45,707 nt of DNA from an uncultured Candidatus Hydrogenedens sp. (GCA_902574205.1 CACGMS010000008.1:1-45707); one strand, 5' to 3'. Shown: positions 1 to 7,802, counted from the stretch's first letter. Notes: generated by a model from the letters alone, not told the origin. Numbers and translations: made by a program.

Positions 1-244
1 CCAAGCCAATCACTGCAATGCCGACGTAGGTTTGTGTTCCGACTAAGTCATAAAATTTTTCGGTGTGGTTGATCCATGCAGGGATGAAGGCGACCCATTG
101 AACGGCGACGATGAGGATCATCAAACCAACTAATGCCGGTACCGAACACATCAACCCAATCGAATCTTGGCCAGCTAGGAGACTGAGCGCACCAAGCGCC
201 AAACAAGCCACGAGCGTCGTTAGGTTTGCTTTTGTTTCGGTCAT
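1..244 (-). CDS. DUF1295-family membrane protein, N-terminal part only
   Basis: The reverse strand is open from an ATG at 244 to the window edge (81 codons), so the C-terminal part is missing. The translation starts MTETKANLTTLVACLA and has two hydrophobic segments, followed by WVAFIPAWINHTEKFYDLVG and THYVG-like text (TQTYVGIAVIGL). The phrase TEKFYDLVG...TYVGIA is typical of the DUF1295 family, which is related to steroid 5-alpha-reductase and isoprenylcysteine methyltransferase membrane proteins. The biochemical role is unknown. DUF1295 genes often sit beside photolyase and MerR light regulators in proteobacteria, which fits the genes to its right. It diverges from the TIGR01777 gene. Family call is fairly firm; function is open. 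Confidence 0.72.
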   Translation of the reverse strand, partial: MTETKANLTTLVACLALGALSLLAGQDSIGLMCSVPALVGLMILIVAVQWVAFIPAWINHTEKFYDLVGTQTYVGIAVIGL

Positions 245-391
245 CGAAACACCCTCCACTGGACGAAGTAAGACTGAAAGATTGTCGTCTGGAGCGACAA
301 AAAGGACGATCCTGTCAATTCATCATTGTTATGGTCGATTTATACCTTTTTTTGATATATAAAAGTCTAAATCGTTCTTTTGGGGTCTTAA
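245..391. promoter_or_regulatory. Divergent intergenic region between the DUF1295 and TIGR01777 genes
   Basis: This AT-rich 147-base gap must carry the promoters for both divergent genes. The stretch 341-372 is the most AT-rich part (TATACC, GATATATAAAAG) and probably holds the start region for the rightward epimerase-photolyase pair. At 329-344 the text TTATGGTCGATTTATA loosely resembles the repeated boxes ahead of the RudS-like gene (reverse strand TTTGGTCGT). No individual -35/-10 pair is convincing. Confidence 0.35.
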
Positions 392-1294
392 ATGAACGCT
401 GTAGTTTCTGGTGCGACGGGCTTAATTGGGCGCTTATTGGTTGACCAACTCGACCAGGTAACGATCTTAACACGCGCTGAACAATCCAACCAAAATGCGG
501 ACGAGACACGATCAACAGTCACCTGGAAACCATCGGATGAGCCGGCACCTATTGAGGCGCTCGAACATCGTGATGTCATCTTCCATTTAGCGGGAGAACC
601 CGTCGCTGCTGGTCGTTGGTCCAATGATAAAAAGCAGCGAATTCGCAATAGCCGCGTCACGGGTACTCGTCACTTGGTTGAGGGAATTGCCGCTTGCAAG
701 CATCCGCCAAAGATTCTGATCGCGGCTTCGGCGGTCGGCTTTTACGGCGACCGCGGCGATGAGGTTTTGGATGAGCACTCCGAGCAAGGTTCGGGCTTTC
801 TTCCTGAGGTCTGTAGCGATTGGGAACACGAGGCGATGAAAGCCGAGCGTTACGGTGTTCGGGTGGTCTGTCTTCGCATCGGTATTGTCCTCGCCGATGA
901 CGGCGGCGCACTCGAACAAATGGTGCCCATCTTTCGCCTAGGTGCCGGCGGCAAGCTGGGTAGTGGTCAACAGTGGATGTCCTGGATTCATGTCGATGAC
1001 GTCGTCGGCCTCTTGCTTTGGGCGGCGCAGAACTCAGAGATCAGCGGCCCCATAAACGCTGTAGCGCCTCACCCTGTTCGCAATTCGGAGTTCACGAAAC
1101 GTCTTGCTCAAGCACTGCAACGGCCAGCGTTTATGCCGGTCCCAGAATTCGGATTACGACTACTGTTCGGGGAGAAGACCTCGATCATTATGGCGTCACA
1201 ACAAGTCTATCCTAAAGAAGCTGAACGCAATGGTTTCGAGTTCAAATTCCCCGAGTTGAAGTCCGCGCTCGACAACATTTTTGGCGATCTATGA
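392..1294 (+). CDS. TIGR01777-family NAD(P)-dependent epimerase-like protein
   Basis: The 300-residue product is an extended short-chain dehydrogenase with the nucleotide-binding motif GATGLIG at residues 7-13 near the N-terminus. Other family features are VIFHLAGEPVAAGRW, the NSRVTGTRHLV segment, SAVGFYGDRGDE containing the YxxxK-region tyrosine, and a C-terminal tail with MPVPEFGLRLLFGE. This is the TIGR01777/YfcH family (E. coli YfcH, plant SULA relatives), whose substrate is unknown. The ATG at 392 is preceded by a GGGG ribosome-binding stretch. The stop overlaps the photolyase start by 4 bases (ATGA), so the two are translationally coupled. This pair is a common element of light-induced regulons. 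Confidence 0.9.
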   Translation: MNAVVSGATGLIGRLLVDQLDQVTILTRAEQSNQNADETRSTVTWKPSDEPAPIEALEHRDVIFHLAGEPVAAGRWSNDKKQRIRNSRVTGTRHLVEGIAACKHPPKILIAASAVGFYGDRGDEVLDEHSEQGSGFLPEVCSDWEHEAMKAERYGVRVVCLRIGIVLADDGGALEQMVPIFRLGAGGKLGSGQQWMSWIHVDDVVGLLLWAAQNSEISGPINAVAPHPVRNSEFTKRLAQALQRPAFMPVPEFGLRLLFGEKTSIIMASQQVYPKEAERNGFEFKFPELKSALDNIFGDL

Positions 1295-2685
1295 AACGCT
1301 CAATCTTATGGTTTCGAGGTAAAGACCTGCGCCTCGCTGATCACGAAGGTGTGCAGCGCGCTTTGAACAGCGACCAGGTCATACCGGTCTTCGTTCTAGA
1401 CTCATATTTCTTCGAGCCGGAGCGTGCTCAAGAGTTACCACACCGAATGCAATACTTGCTCGAGTCACTCCGTGAACTGGAACAAACCATTGCAGCTTGC
1501 GGTAGTGAACTTATCGTCCTGAGTGGGCGAAGCATTGACGTCATCCCCAAGCTGGCTGAGCGCTGGCATGTTGATGAGGTCATCGCTCAAGGCTGGACTG
1601 AAGCTTTTGGCCGCCAACGTGATCAGATCATCGCCAGTCGACTCAAATGCGACTTGACGCTCGTCACCGGCGAAACACTGATCATGCCAGGTACGATTCG
1701 GACACAGACGGGATCTTCATACTCGGTCTTTACACCGTTTTGGAAACGCTTCTTAGCTCAAGCCGAAATCAACGCCCCGCTGCCTTTGCCTAATGCGCTC
1801 CCACCGCTCCCCCAAGGCGTTCGAGGCACGGGTGAACGAATTCCCGAACTATCGGATTTAGGAATCACAAAAAACCCTGATTTGATCGCGGCCGGCGTGA
1901 CCCCAGCATGGGAACGTCTACACACTTTTTTAAACGGACCTGCTGCACGCTACTCGAGCGCGCGTAACCGGCCGGATAAGGAGGGAACCAGTCGACTGGG
2001 TCCTGATCTTAAATTTGGTACGTTGTCGGCTCGGCAAGTCTACGCCGAAGCGAGCCGAGCAGAACTCAAGGCACAAACAGGCGCTTTCAGAAGGCAGATC
2101 ATCTGGCGTGAGTTCGCTCATGATCTCATGTGGAATCATCCGGAACTTCTGCGCGAACCTTTTCGCAAGAAGTTTATCGGCTTTCCATGGACCGGTACGG
2201 AAGACCACTGGCAAGCTTGGGTGCATGGAATGACTGGTTATCCCATTGTCGATGCCGCCTCCCGCCAGCTGTTGGCGACCGGCTTCATACCGAACCGAGC
2301 CCGCATGATCACAGCAAGCTTTCTCACCAAGCATCTGCTGATCGATTATCGACGTGGCGAAGCCCACTTCATGAAATGGCTTACCGACGGCGACTGGATA
2401 CAAAACAACTTTGGCTGGCAATGGTCGGCAGGCTGTGGTTGCGACGCTCAGCCTTATTTCAGGGTGTTCAACCCTATTCTCCAAGGTAAAAAGTTTGACC
2501 CAACAGGCGCCTATGTCCGCCAGTGGGTGCCCGAGATCCGCGACCTGCCCAAACGATTCGTGCACACTCCATGGATGGCGGAAAAATCACTCTTCGACGA
2601 TGATTACCCCGACCCAATCGTGGATCACGCTGCCGCGCGCGCGCGCTTTTTGACGCACGCCAAGTCGTATTTATCCGGGAGCTAG
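1291..2685 (+). CDS. phr: Deoxyribodipyrimidine photolyase (class I CPD photolyase type)
   Basis: This 464-residue flavoprotein should use blue light to repair UV-made cyclobutane pyrimidine dimers. The N-terminal Rossmann-like antenna domain begins ILWFRGKDLRLADHEG. The C-terminal FAD-binding domain has the family signatures WREFAHDLMW, GYPIVDAASRQLLATGF, NRARMITASFLTKHLLIDYR, GDWIQNNFGWQWSAGCG and AQPYFRVFNPILQGKKFD. The tryptophans expected for flavin photoreduction are present in those blocks. Length is normal for class I. It is coupled to the TIGR01777 gene by a 4-base overlap, and its 3' end overlaps the end of the convergent gene at 2682-3191 by 4 bases. A repair role is more likely than a purely sensory cryptochrome role, but sequence alone cannot separate them fully. 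Confidence 0.93.
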   Translation: MKRSILWFRGKDLRLADHEGVQRALNSDQVIPVFVLDSYFFEPERAQELPHRMQYLLESLRELEQTIAACGSELIVLSGRSIDVIPKLAERWHVDEVIAQGWTEAFGRQRDQIIASRLKCDLTLVTGETLIMPGTIRTQTGSSYSVFTPFWKRFLAQAEINAPLPLPNALPPLPQGVRGTGERIPELSDLGITKNPDLIAAGVTPAWERLHTFLNGPAARYSSARNRPDKEGTSRLGPDLKFGTLSARQVYAEASRAELKAQTGAFRRQIIWREFAHDLMWNHPELLREPFRKKFIGFPWTGTEDHWQAWVHGMTGYPIVDAASRQLLATGFIPNRARMITASFLTKHLLIDYRRGEAHFMKWLTDGDWIQNNFGWQWSAGCGCDAQPYFRVFNPILQGKKFDPTGAYVRQWVPEIRDLPKRFVHTPWMAEKSLFDDDYPDPIVDHAAARARFLTHAKSYLSGS

Positions 2686-3191
2686 TTGCCCTTGCGACGA
2701 AAAACACGAACGGCGGTGACGGCTGCTTTCCCGGCTGCTTCGAACTTCAACTCCTCATGAAATGTACCTTGGTTTACCCGGCGGCGAACCGTGGTGAGGA
2801 GTCCCGTCTTGAAGCGATCTTCCGTGACTAAAACCGGTTCATTTTTCAGCCAACGGCTTCGACGCTGGGTCTGACCGCCGTCAATCGTCCGACCAATCGC
2901 CCAGCGATTGTCCGTCGGTAAAACGATGGTATCGTCTGTAAAGCGAGTCAGGACACGAAAAGCGATACCCGAGGGTCTACTTTGTATCACCTGGCGAACG
3001 GCTAGTGTGCCCATAACCTTGCGCGAAAACCAACCATAACCCATGCCCTTGAGTATCGGGTCTAGGGATTGCGATGCCTTGGCATCCAGTTGCCACGTGC
3101 CATCAAATGGCTTGGATGAACGACCAGCCAAGCTCTGCGCTGGCGTCATCATCAAAACACAAGAGACCCCCACTGCGATGAGATATCTCAT
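2682..3191 (-). CDS. Small exported hypothetical protein, last gene of the rudS-like operon
   Basis: The product has 169 residues. The start MRYLIAVGVSCVLMMTPAQSLAG is a plausible signal peptide with cleavage after a small residue, so the mature protein is probably periplasmic. The body begins with FDGTWQLDAKASQSLDPIL and is rich in alternating hydrophobic strands, as in small beta-barrel or lipocalin-like folds; no catalytic motif is visible. Similar small secreted proteins starting with a GxW motif occur in light-response clusters. Its ATG overlaps the stop of the upstream oxidoreductase gene (ATGA), so it belongs to the five-gene reverse operon. Function not recognised. Confidence 0.7.
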   Translation of the reverse strand: MRYLIAVGVSCVLMMTPAQSLAGRSSKPFDGTWQLDAKASQSLDPILKGMGYGWFSRKVMGTLAVRQVIQSRPSGIAFRVLTRFTDDTIVLPTDNRWAIGRTIDGGQTQRRSRWLKNEPVLVTEDRFKTGLLTTVRRRVNQGTFHEELKFEAAGKAAVTAVRVFRRKGN

Positions 3192-4045
3192 GGATTTACA
3201 CCTACGTCTTCCATCCCCGCAGAAACTATACGCTGGGTATGGTGCAAAATGTTGATCACTCGAGCAGGCGATACATAAGATGGCGCCTGATAAAGCACTC
3301 GCTGCATCATCTGCTCATGGTCTAAGGCAAACAAAGACTTTTGAGATTGAGCCAAAGGCACCGGTTTTTCATCGCAAAAGAGCTGGCGCTGACGGACACT
3401 CCAATGGTGATCACGATCATGCACATCTACTGTGGTCGCACGCTTAAAATCGGTACCTGCGCTGAGTTCTAGTCGTGCTCGGCCGGATTCGAGTTCAAGT
3501 TCAATCACGAGGGAACCGGGTTGAGCGTTCACCGAACTGACAGCGATGATAGGACTCAGATCAGCGATGTTGTGCAAGCGGGCAACGCAGGCCCCAAAGA
3601 ACTGCTCAGGGCGCTCTGTCCCGACGCCCCGCTTGGTCATGGTGACCTGTATATCGATGTTCCCTTGAAGCCGGGCTTTGAGTGTTTGGTGCCAAGCGAG
3701 TAACAACTCGATATGCTCGATATGCAAAACGAGTTGTTTCGTCTTCGCATGTTCGAACAGATCGCTCGCCTCTTGCGCATCAAGCGTCAAAGGGAACTCA
3801 ACAAGGACGTGACAGCCGTGATCCAGAGCAACGGAGACGTGCTCTGCATGGAGCGTGTTCGGAGAACACACCGCGATGGCTTCAACCCGACTGACGAGCT
3901 GCTCAAAGCCAAAGTTCGGAACGTCAAACTCGTCAGCGTAGCGACCACGCGCAACCCCGACCAACCGGCATCGTTGATCAGCCACGATCGCCCGAGCACG
4001 AGCTCGACCGGCGAGACCGACTCCAACGACACCCCATGTGATCAC
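3188..4045 (-). CDS. Gfo/Idh/MocA-family oxidoreductase resembling biliverdin reductase
   Basis: The product has 285 residues with an N-terminal NAD(P) Rossmann fold starting WGVVGVGLAGRARARAI. In ordinary Gfo/Idh enzymes a catalytic lysine sits in an EKP motif; here it reads VLVEFPLTLD, followed by VLHIEHIELL. Biliverdin reductases carry VEYP and EHVELL at the same places, so I favour a biliverdin-reductase-like enzyme (biliverdin to bilirubin with NAD(P)H) over a sugar dehydrogenase. This is comparison from memory, and no heme oxygenase is visible nearby. The likely start is GTG at 4045, with a GAGGCGG stretch upstream. It lies 20 bases after the SRPBCC gene and overlaps the next gene by 4 bases. 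A tetrapyrrole role would suit a cluster that also has ferrochelatase. Confidence 0.72.
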   Translation of the reverse strand: MITWGVVGVGLAGRARARAIVADQRCRLVGVARGRYADEFDVPNFGFEQLVSRVEAIAVCSPNTLHAEHVSVALDHGCHVLVEFPLTLDAQEASDLFEHAKTKQLVLHIEHIELLLAWHQTLKARLQGNIDIQVTMTKRGVGTERPEQFFGACVARLHNIADLSPIIAVSSVNAQPGSLVIELELESGRARLELSAGTDFKRATTVDVHDRDHHWSVRQRQLFCDEKPVPLAQSQKSLFALDHEQMMQRVLYQAPSYVSPARVINILHHTQRIVSAGMEDVGVNP

Positions 4046-4065
4046 GACTTCGTCCGCCTCTCGAC

Positions 4066-4572
4066 TTAGGCAGTCGAAGGTTTAGCGGTCTCTTTGCCAG
4101 GAAACAACTCGCGCATGCGCTCCAACCGATATCTAAAAATGCGATCGACATCTGAACGGACAAACAGCCGCTGGATCAAAGCACCACCAAAGACACGGTA
4201 CCGGACTCGGTCCGTACATAAGGTCCCGCCGTCTTGAGCGACAAACTCATGCGTGTGGTGCCACTGACGATAAGGCCCACGGAGTTGCTGATCGACAAAC
4301 GAATGCGGTGGATTCCAATCGGTGATTTCTGTTCGCCAACGCAACGGTATGCCGCGCAAGCGAATACGATAATCAATCAAAGCACCCGTCCTCATCTCAA
4401 CAGGCTTGGGCGTCAAAACCTCAAACTTGAGAAAGTCCGGGGTGAGCGCTTCGAGGTTGTGGGCATCTTGAAAGAAGCTAAAAACCTCATCGATGGGATA
4501 GTCGAGGAAGCAACTCGACTCCAACAACCATGATCCATCAGACTGGCGTACTTGGGTGACCTCTTCGTTCAT
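4066..4572 (-). CDS. SRPBCC-family (START/PYR-like) ligand-binding protein
   Basis: This 168-residue soluble protein has the classic pattern of bacterial SRPBCC cyclase/dehydrase-like proteins: SSCFLDYPIDEVFSFFQDAHNLEALTPDFLKFEV at the start, then IDYRIRLRGIPLRWRTEITDW, FVDQQLRGPYRQWHHTHEF, and a C-terminal helix with RLERMRELF. Such proteins bind hydrophobic ligands in a helix-grip pocket; the ligand is unknown. The ATG at 4572 has a good AGGAG site 6 bases upstream. It is the third gene of the reverse operon, and this SRPBCC subtype is a frequent companion of photolyase in light-response clusters. Confidence 0.85.
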   Translation of the reverse strand: MNEEVTQVRQSDGSWLLESSCFLDYPIDEVFSFFQDAHNLEALTPDFLKFEVLTPKPVEMRTGALIDYRIRLRGIPLRWRTEITDWNPPHSFVDQQLRGPYRQWHHTHEFVAQDGGTLCTDRVRYRVFGGALIQRLFVRSDVDRIFRYRLERMRELFPGKETAKPSTA

Positions 4573-4581
4573 AATATTCTC

Positions 4582-5127
4582 CTAAACCGTCGTTCGACGC
4601 GCATCATCTTGCCGTAATAAATTTTCGAGCATCCCAAGCACGACCGCCCAGGCGCAACCGACTGCGAACAGACCGAAAGCCCCGTGAATGGTCAGACAAC
4701 CTAACCGTTCACCGCCCCAGTACGCAGCAGGTCCGCCAAATGCTCCAATGATCAGAGCGAGGCGGCGATTTCTGAGCATAACTCGTTGACTATGAAGTAA
4801 TGTGGCACCGAAACCTGCCCACAAAGACACCATCCACAGGGGTACCCAGCCCAGACGTAATGCGCCTGTAAACTCAACCGCCCCGGCCGCGACCAATAAG
4901 GTATCAGCGCTTAGCCCGAGCACCGCCGCCCAGACGATCACTTTGACTTCACGCTTCCACTCAGCCCTTGTAAACCACAGATGCACCGCCACAAACGCTG
5001 CCATGGCTGACGGTCGAACCCAACCACTGCCGAGCACGCAGACCCACCAAGCCACCTGATGGCTCAACCATTGAGGCGCTTTGTTCCAAGCCAGGAGTTG
5101 AGGCGCCGTTCGAGTCAAGGCTACCAT
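4582..5127 (-). CDS. DUF2878-family inner-membrane protein
   Basis: The product has 181 residues and about five hydrophobic segments, for example WWVCVLGSGWVRPSAMAAFV, VIVWAAVLGLSADTLLVAAG and FGLFAVGCAWAVVLGMLENLL. The GLSADTLLVAAGAVEF...PLWMVSLWAGFGATL arrangement is that of the DUF2878 family, integral membrane proteins without a known reaction that commonly sit beside photolyase and SRPBCC genes. The ATG at 5127 overlaps the end of the RudS-like gene by 7 bases, showing co-transcription and likely coupling. Confidence 0.78.
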   Translation of the reverse strand: MVALTRTAPQLLAWNKAPQWLSHQVAWWVCVLGSGWVRPSAMAAFVAVHLWFTRAEWKREVKVIVWAAVLGLSADTLLVAAGAVEFTGALRLGWVPLWMVSLWAGFGATLLHSQRVMLRNRRLALIIGAFGGPAAYWGGERLGCLTIHGAFGLFAVGCAWAVVLGMLENLLRQDDARRTTV

Positions 5128-6074
5128 AGGCTCGACGGATACGGATCAAAGTAGACCTGCTTGACCAACCAAGGATGCGCGCCTTTATCCAACACCTGAT
5201 GCTTGAGAAGCGTGAGCGGTGCCAGCAAAGAGGTCTGTCCGCGGCTGTATGAATCGATCGCCTCACACGTGTGCCTGCGGCAAACTCGGCTCAGCTTCGA
5301 GGAGACATAACCAAACATGTGTTGCAAGACGTTGACGTGCCGACCCCGTGTCAGGCGGTGGCCCAAAACGCTTTGCGCTTGGTCTAAATGATCTTGCAGT
5401 TGGTCGGACGATAGCGAGCCCTTGAGCCCTGCAACCTGACGTCCGAGTTCACGCTGAGCGCCAGGATGGTGAGCCATGTAGAGAAGTTTGTGCGCAGCGT
5501 ATTCTTGCTGCAGCTCGCTCACTTTGGGACTGTTTCCCAGATTCTTCAGGCGGCGGCTCGTGAAGATGCGGTTGAGAAACTGTTGTCTAAGCATCGCATC
5601 TTTCAACCACCCCTCTTCAGCGAGGGCGAGTGTTTGAAAATCGGCAGCAAGTCGCTGGGTCAAAAAACCTGAACCCCGAGCCACGACCCGCGACTTCCGC
5701 TCAGTCCCCGTATAGATTTTGACGCCGCTAATCCCACACGTTGGAGAGCCTCTTTTGAGTAAGAAACCATCTAGATCAGCATCCAGAACCCGACGGCTGA
5801 TCTGGGTCAATGTGTCGCGCATGGCTTCCGAGTGATCCCTGCCGCTGGGCGACTCCAGCAAGAACTCGTGCTCATCACGACGAACAATCCGTACGACTGC
5901 TCGAGGAACACCGAGACCGGCTTCGACCTCAGGGCAAAACGGAACCAGTTCGACATGCTTAGCCAACACATCCATCACAAAGTTGTCGCGCTGATGACCG
6001 CCGTTGTAGCGAACCGTATCACCCATGAGACATGAGCTGATACCTACCCTAGGTTTGCTTGAATGGTGTTGCAC
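5121..6074 (-). CDS. TudS/DUF523 + DUF1722 fusion, RudS-like tRNA 4-thiouridine desulfidase
   Basis: The product has 317 residues. The N-terminal half is a DUF523/TudS domain with three cysteines (Cys15 in SSCLMGD, Cys47 in PFCPEVEAGLG, Cys113 in GSPTCGI) that in characterised thiouracil desulfidases hold a [4Fe-4S] cluster. The C-terminal half, from about residue 185 (QEYAAHKLLYMAHHPGAQ), is DUF1722. This two-domain arrangement is that of RudS, reported to remove sulfur from 4-thiouridine in tRNA. Since 4-thiouridine is the near-UV chromophore of tRNA, a photoprotective role beside photolyase makes sense. The start is GTG at 6074 with TAGGAG 7 bases upstream. It is the first gene of a five-gene reverse operon reaching 2682. 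Confidence 0.88.
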   Translation of the reverse strand: MQHHSSKPRVGISSCLMGDTVRYNGGHQRDNFVMDVLAKHVELVPFCPEVEAGLGVPRAVVRIVRRDEHEFLLESPSGRDHSEAMRDTLTQISRRVLDADLDGFLLKRGSPTCGISGVKIYTGTERKSRVVARGSGFLTQRLAADFQTLALAEEGWLKDAMLRQQFLNRIFTSRRLKNLGNSPKVSELQQEYAAHKLLYMAHHPGAQRELGRQVAGLKGSLSSDQLQDHLDQAQSVLGHRLTRGRHVNVLQHMFGYVSSKLSRVCRRHTCEAIDSYSRGQTSLLAPLTLLKHQVLDKGAHPWLVKQVYFDPYPSSLW

Positions 6075-6102
6075 GGCAATCTCCTAAACGTGGACAGAAA
6101 AT

Positions 6103-6182
6103 ACGACCAAAGCGTTCATCTAAACTAGTCTTTAGTCGAATAATCGGATAATCACAAGCAACAAACGACCAAAACGATCATC
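6103..6182 (-). promoter_or_regulatory. Pair of 19-base direct repeats ahead of the RudS-like operon
   Basis: On the forward strand ACGACCAAAGCGTTCATCT at 6103-6121 and ACGACCAAAACGATCATCT at 6164-6182 agree at 17 of 19 positions and lie 61 bases apart. Read on the gene strand they flank the AT-rich segment TTGCTTGTGATTATCCGATT that should contain the operon promoter. A repeat pair framing a promoter suggests two operator sites for one regulator; the PYP-linked regulator 1.7 kb away is the obvious candidate. The binding role is inference. Confidence 0.45.
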
Positions 6183-6220
6183 TCGATCGCCTCTATACCC
6201 TTTGACGCGGGCTTTCGGCC

Positions 6221-7450
6221 ATGGCTCTTGCGCTCTCCATCTTTTTGATCGCCTCAACGACGGCTCAGCCCACACGAATCGAGGTGGCGGGCTTACCTGC
6301 ACTGACGTACCGCAGTGATTCAGGCTTGGGCATGGGAGTACTCGCTTCAACCACCCAATTTCGACCGGACTGCTACCCTTTCTGCTGGCGCGCTTTAGGC
6401 CTACTGCAAGGTGTGATGCGCTGGGACGACGACGGGTTTCATGTACCGACACGCAACGCGATCGTCTTTTTGGATCTTCCCGAATGGCGTCGGCCGAATT
6501 GGCGGATGCTTATCGCTCTCGCCAACTTTGATGATGAAGAAACCGGCTACCGGGGGATAGGCACTCGGCAAATAGCGGGCGAATTGAGGGGAAGTACGCA
6601 CTATCGTTGGCATCGACGGGTCGCAGGATTCAAGTGGCGACAACGATGGATGGGGGAACCCGCGTCAAAGGTTGGTTATCTCGACGGCTACTTTGGATCC
6701 GAGTTTGGTTGGAATACTGTCGATGCATCACCGGGCAGTCAGCTGGCGCTGGATCATCAAGCAGCCCAATCATCAGTCGAACCTTGGGCCAAGGTCGTCA
6801 AAGAGCAAATTGGCCCCTTCGGTGATCACCTCGAGTTCGTTCTCAATGGGGGTGTTTTGTACGATCACAGAGACCACGAATTTACACCCCGTCGTGGTGG
6901 TTTTCACGAAGGTAGCCTGCGCGCAGGAAATGCGGGTGATGGACAAGGATGGGTCAGCGTCTATCTCAAAACCTCGTGGTTTCGATCGGTCGCACCTAAT
7001 CGACTGGTGCTGGCTGGTCGCCTCGTCCTCGACCACGCCATCGGCGATGTCCCGGTCTACAGACGGCCTGAAATGGGTGGTCTGGTTCCTAGTCTTGGTG
7101 CGTCGGGAGCCGAAGGTATTCGAGGGGTTCCAAGTTATTGGGAGGTAGGTAAAACCAAGGTTGTCACTAATTTAGAAGCCCGATTACGCTTTTGGGATCA
7201 TCGAATCGCTGGTCAAAACCTCAGCTGGCGCTGGGTCGCATTTAGCGACGCTGGCCGGGCCTGGACAGATATTCACAATCCAGGATTAAATTCACTCAAA
7301 CTCGATGGTCATTGGCACGAACTCCTCCTCGGTGTCGGCACCGGGTTGAGGCTCCGCTGGGGACAAGCTTTTGTGTTGCGCATGGATACCGCCTGGAGTC
7401 CCACCACGAGGACCCGAGGAATCTACTTCGGCACCGATCATATTTTCTAG
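6221..7450 (+). CDS. BamA/Omp85-like outer-membrane beta-barrel protein without visible POTRA domains
   Basis: The product has 409 residues. It starts with a signal-peptide-like segment (MALALSIFLIASTTAQ) and ends in Phe, as outer-membrane barrels do. The central phrase GGVLYDHRDHEFTPRRGGFHEG matches the Omp85 surface-antigen pattern (Y-D-x-R-D...P-x-x-G), and GIRGVPSYWEVGKTKVVTNLEARLRFWD matches the RG...K...NLE-R block containing the barrel-lumen RGF/RGY-like region. There is no room for several POTRA repeats, so it resembles short Omp85-type barrels rather than BamA. The substrate is unknown. The ribosome-binding site is weak and the start could be slightly different. It diverges from the RudS-like operon. 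Confidence 0.72.
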   Translation: MALALSIFLIASTTAQPTRIEVAGLPALTYRSDSGLGMGVLASTTQFRPDCYPFCWRALGLLQGVMRWDDDGFHVPTRNAIVFLDLPEWRRPNWRMLIALANFDDEETGYRGIGTRQIAGELRGSTHYRWHRRVAGFKWRQRWMGEPASKVGYLDGYFGSEFGWNTVDASPGSQLALDHQAAQSSVEPWAKVVKEQIGPFGDHLEFVLNGGVLYDHRDHEFTPRRGGFHEGSLRAGNAGDGQGWVSVYLKTSWFRSVAPNRLVLAGRLVLDHAIGDVPVYRRPEMGGLVPSLGASGAEGIRGVPSYWEVGKTKVVTNLEARLRFWDHRIAGQNLSWRWVAFSDAGRAWTDIHNPGLNSLKLDGHWHELLLGVGTGLRLRWGQAFVLRMDTAWSPTTRTRGIYFGTDHIF

Positions 7451-7550
7451 CGCGCGCACGTGCGGGAAATTGTGCCATAGCATCTAGCGTTAACGCGCTC
7501 GTTATGGAAAAGAGCGCCCACGCTTCAAGTGACTAGCCAAGGAGCATTCA

Positions 7551-7724
7551 ATGGACGCGATGACACGAAGTCTGACGCTTCAGTTAGAAAGCCTTTACGA
7601 AGAGCGCGCGTTTCTTGCCCAAGAAATTGGTATCAGCGACGCGCGAGATATCGTCGCCATGGTACGAAGTCTCGAAGCTCAACTGAACGATCTCTACGCT
7701 CAAGTTGATCGCGAAACGCAATAA
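7551..7724 (+). CDS. 57-residue charged helical protein just upstream of the PYP regulator
   Basis: A short gene with a very good ribosome-binding site (AAGGAG, 6 bases before the ATG). The product reads MDAMTRSLTLQLESLYEER, then FLAQEIGISDARDIVAMVR, then a tail with SLEAQLNDLYAQ. It is almost entirely amphipathic helix, with heptad-like leucines on both sides of a GISDARD turn, so a helical hairpin or dimeric coiled coil is likely. No cysteine or catalytic motif is present. It lies 78 bases ahead of the MerR-PYP gene on the same strand and could be co-expressed with it. I do not recognise the family. Confidence 0.72.
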   Translation: MDAMTRSLTLQLESLYEERAFLAQEIGISDARDIVAMVRSLEAQLNDLYAQVDRETQ

Positions 7725-7759
7725 AAAGAACTTTTTGTTCGTTTTCCCTTGTGATAAAG

Positions 7760-7775
7760 GTTCAAACAGTTCAAA
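7760..7775 (+). repeat. Tandem GTTCAAA direct repeat ahead of the MerR-PYP gene
   Basis: GTTCAAA occurs at 7760-7766 and again at 7769-7775, a period of 9 bases, inside the AT-rich leader 27 bases before the start codon of the regulator. Tandem half-sites are typical of operators for small helix-turn-helix proteins, and autoregulation is common for such regulators. No clear -35/-10 pair was identified, so the role is a guess. Confidence 0.25.
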
Positions 7776-7802
7776 ACGTGTAGCATCCTTTAGGGTTTCG
7801 CT

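Noticed and set aside
1291-2685. DASH-type cryptochrome
   Set aside because: The N- and C-terminal signatures and the 464-residue length fit class I CPD photolyases better.
7495-7517. Intrinsic terminator after the BamA-like gene (GCGCTC...GAGCGC)
   Set aside because: The hairpin has an 11-base loop and no T-run.
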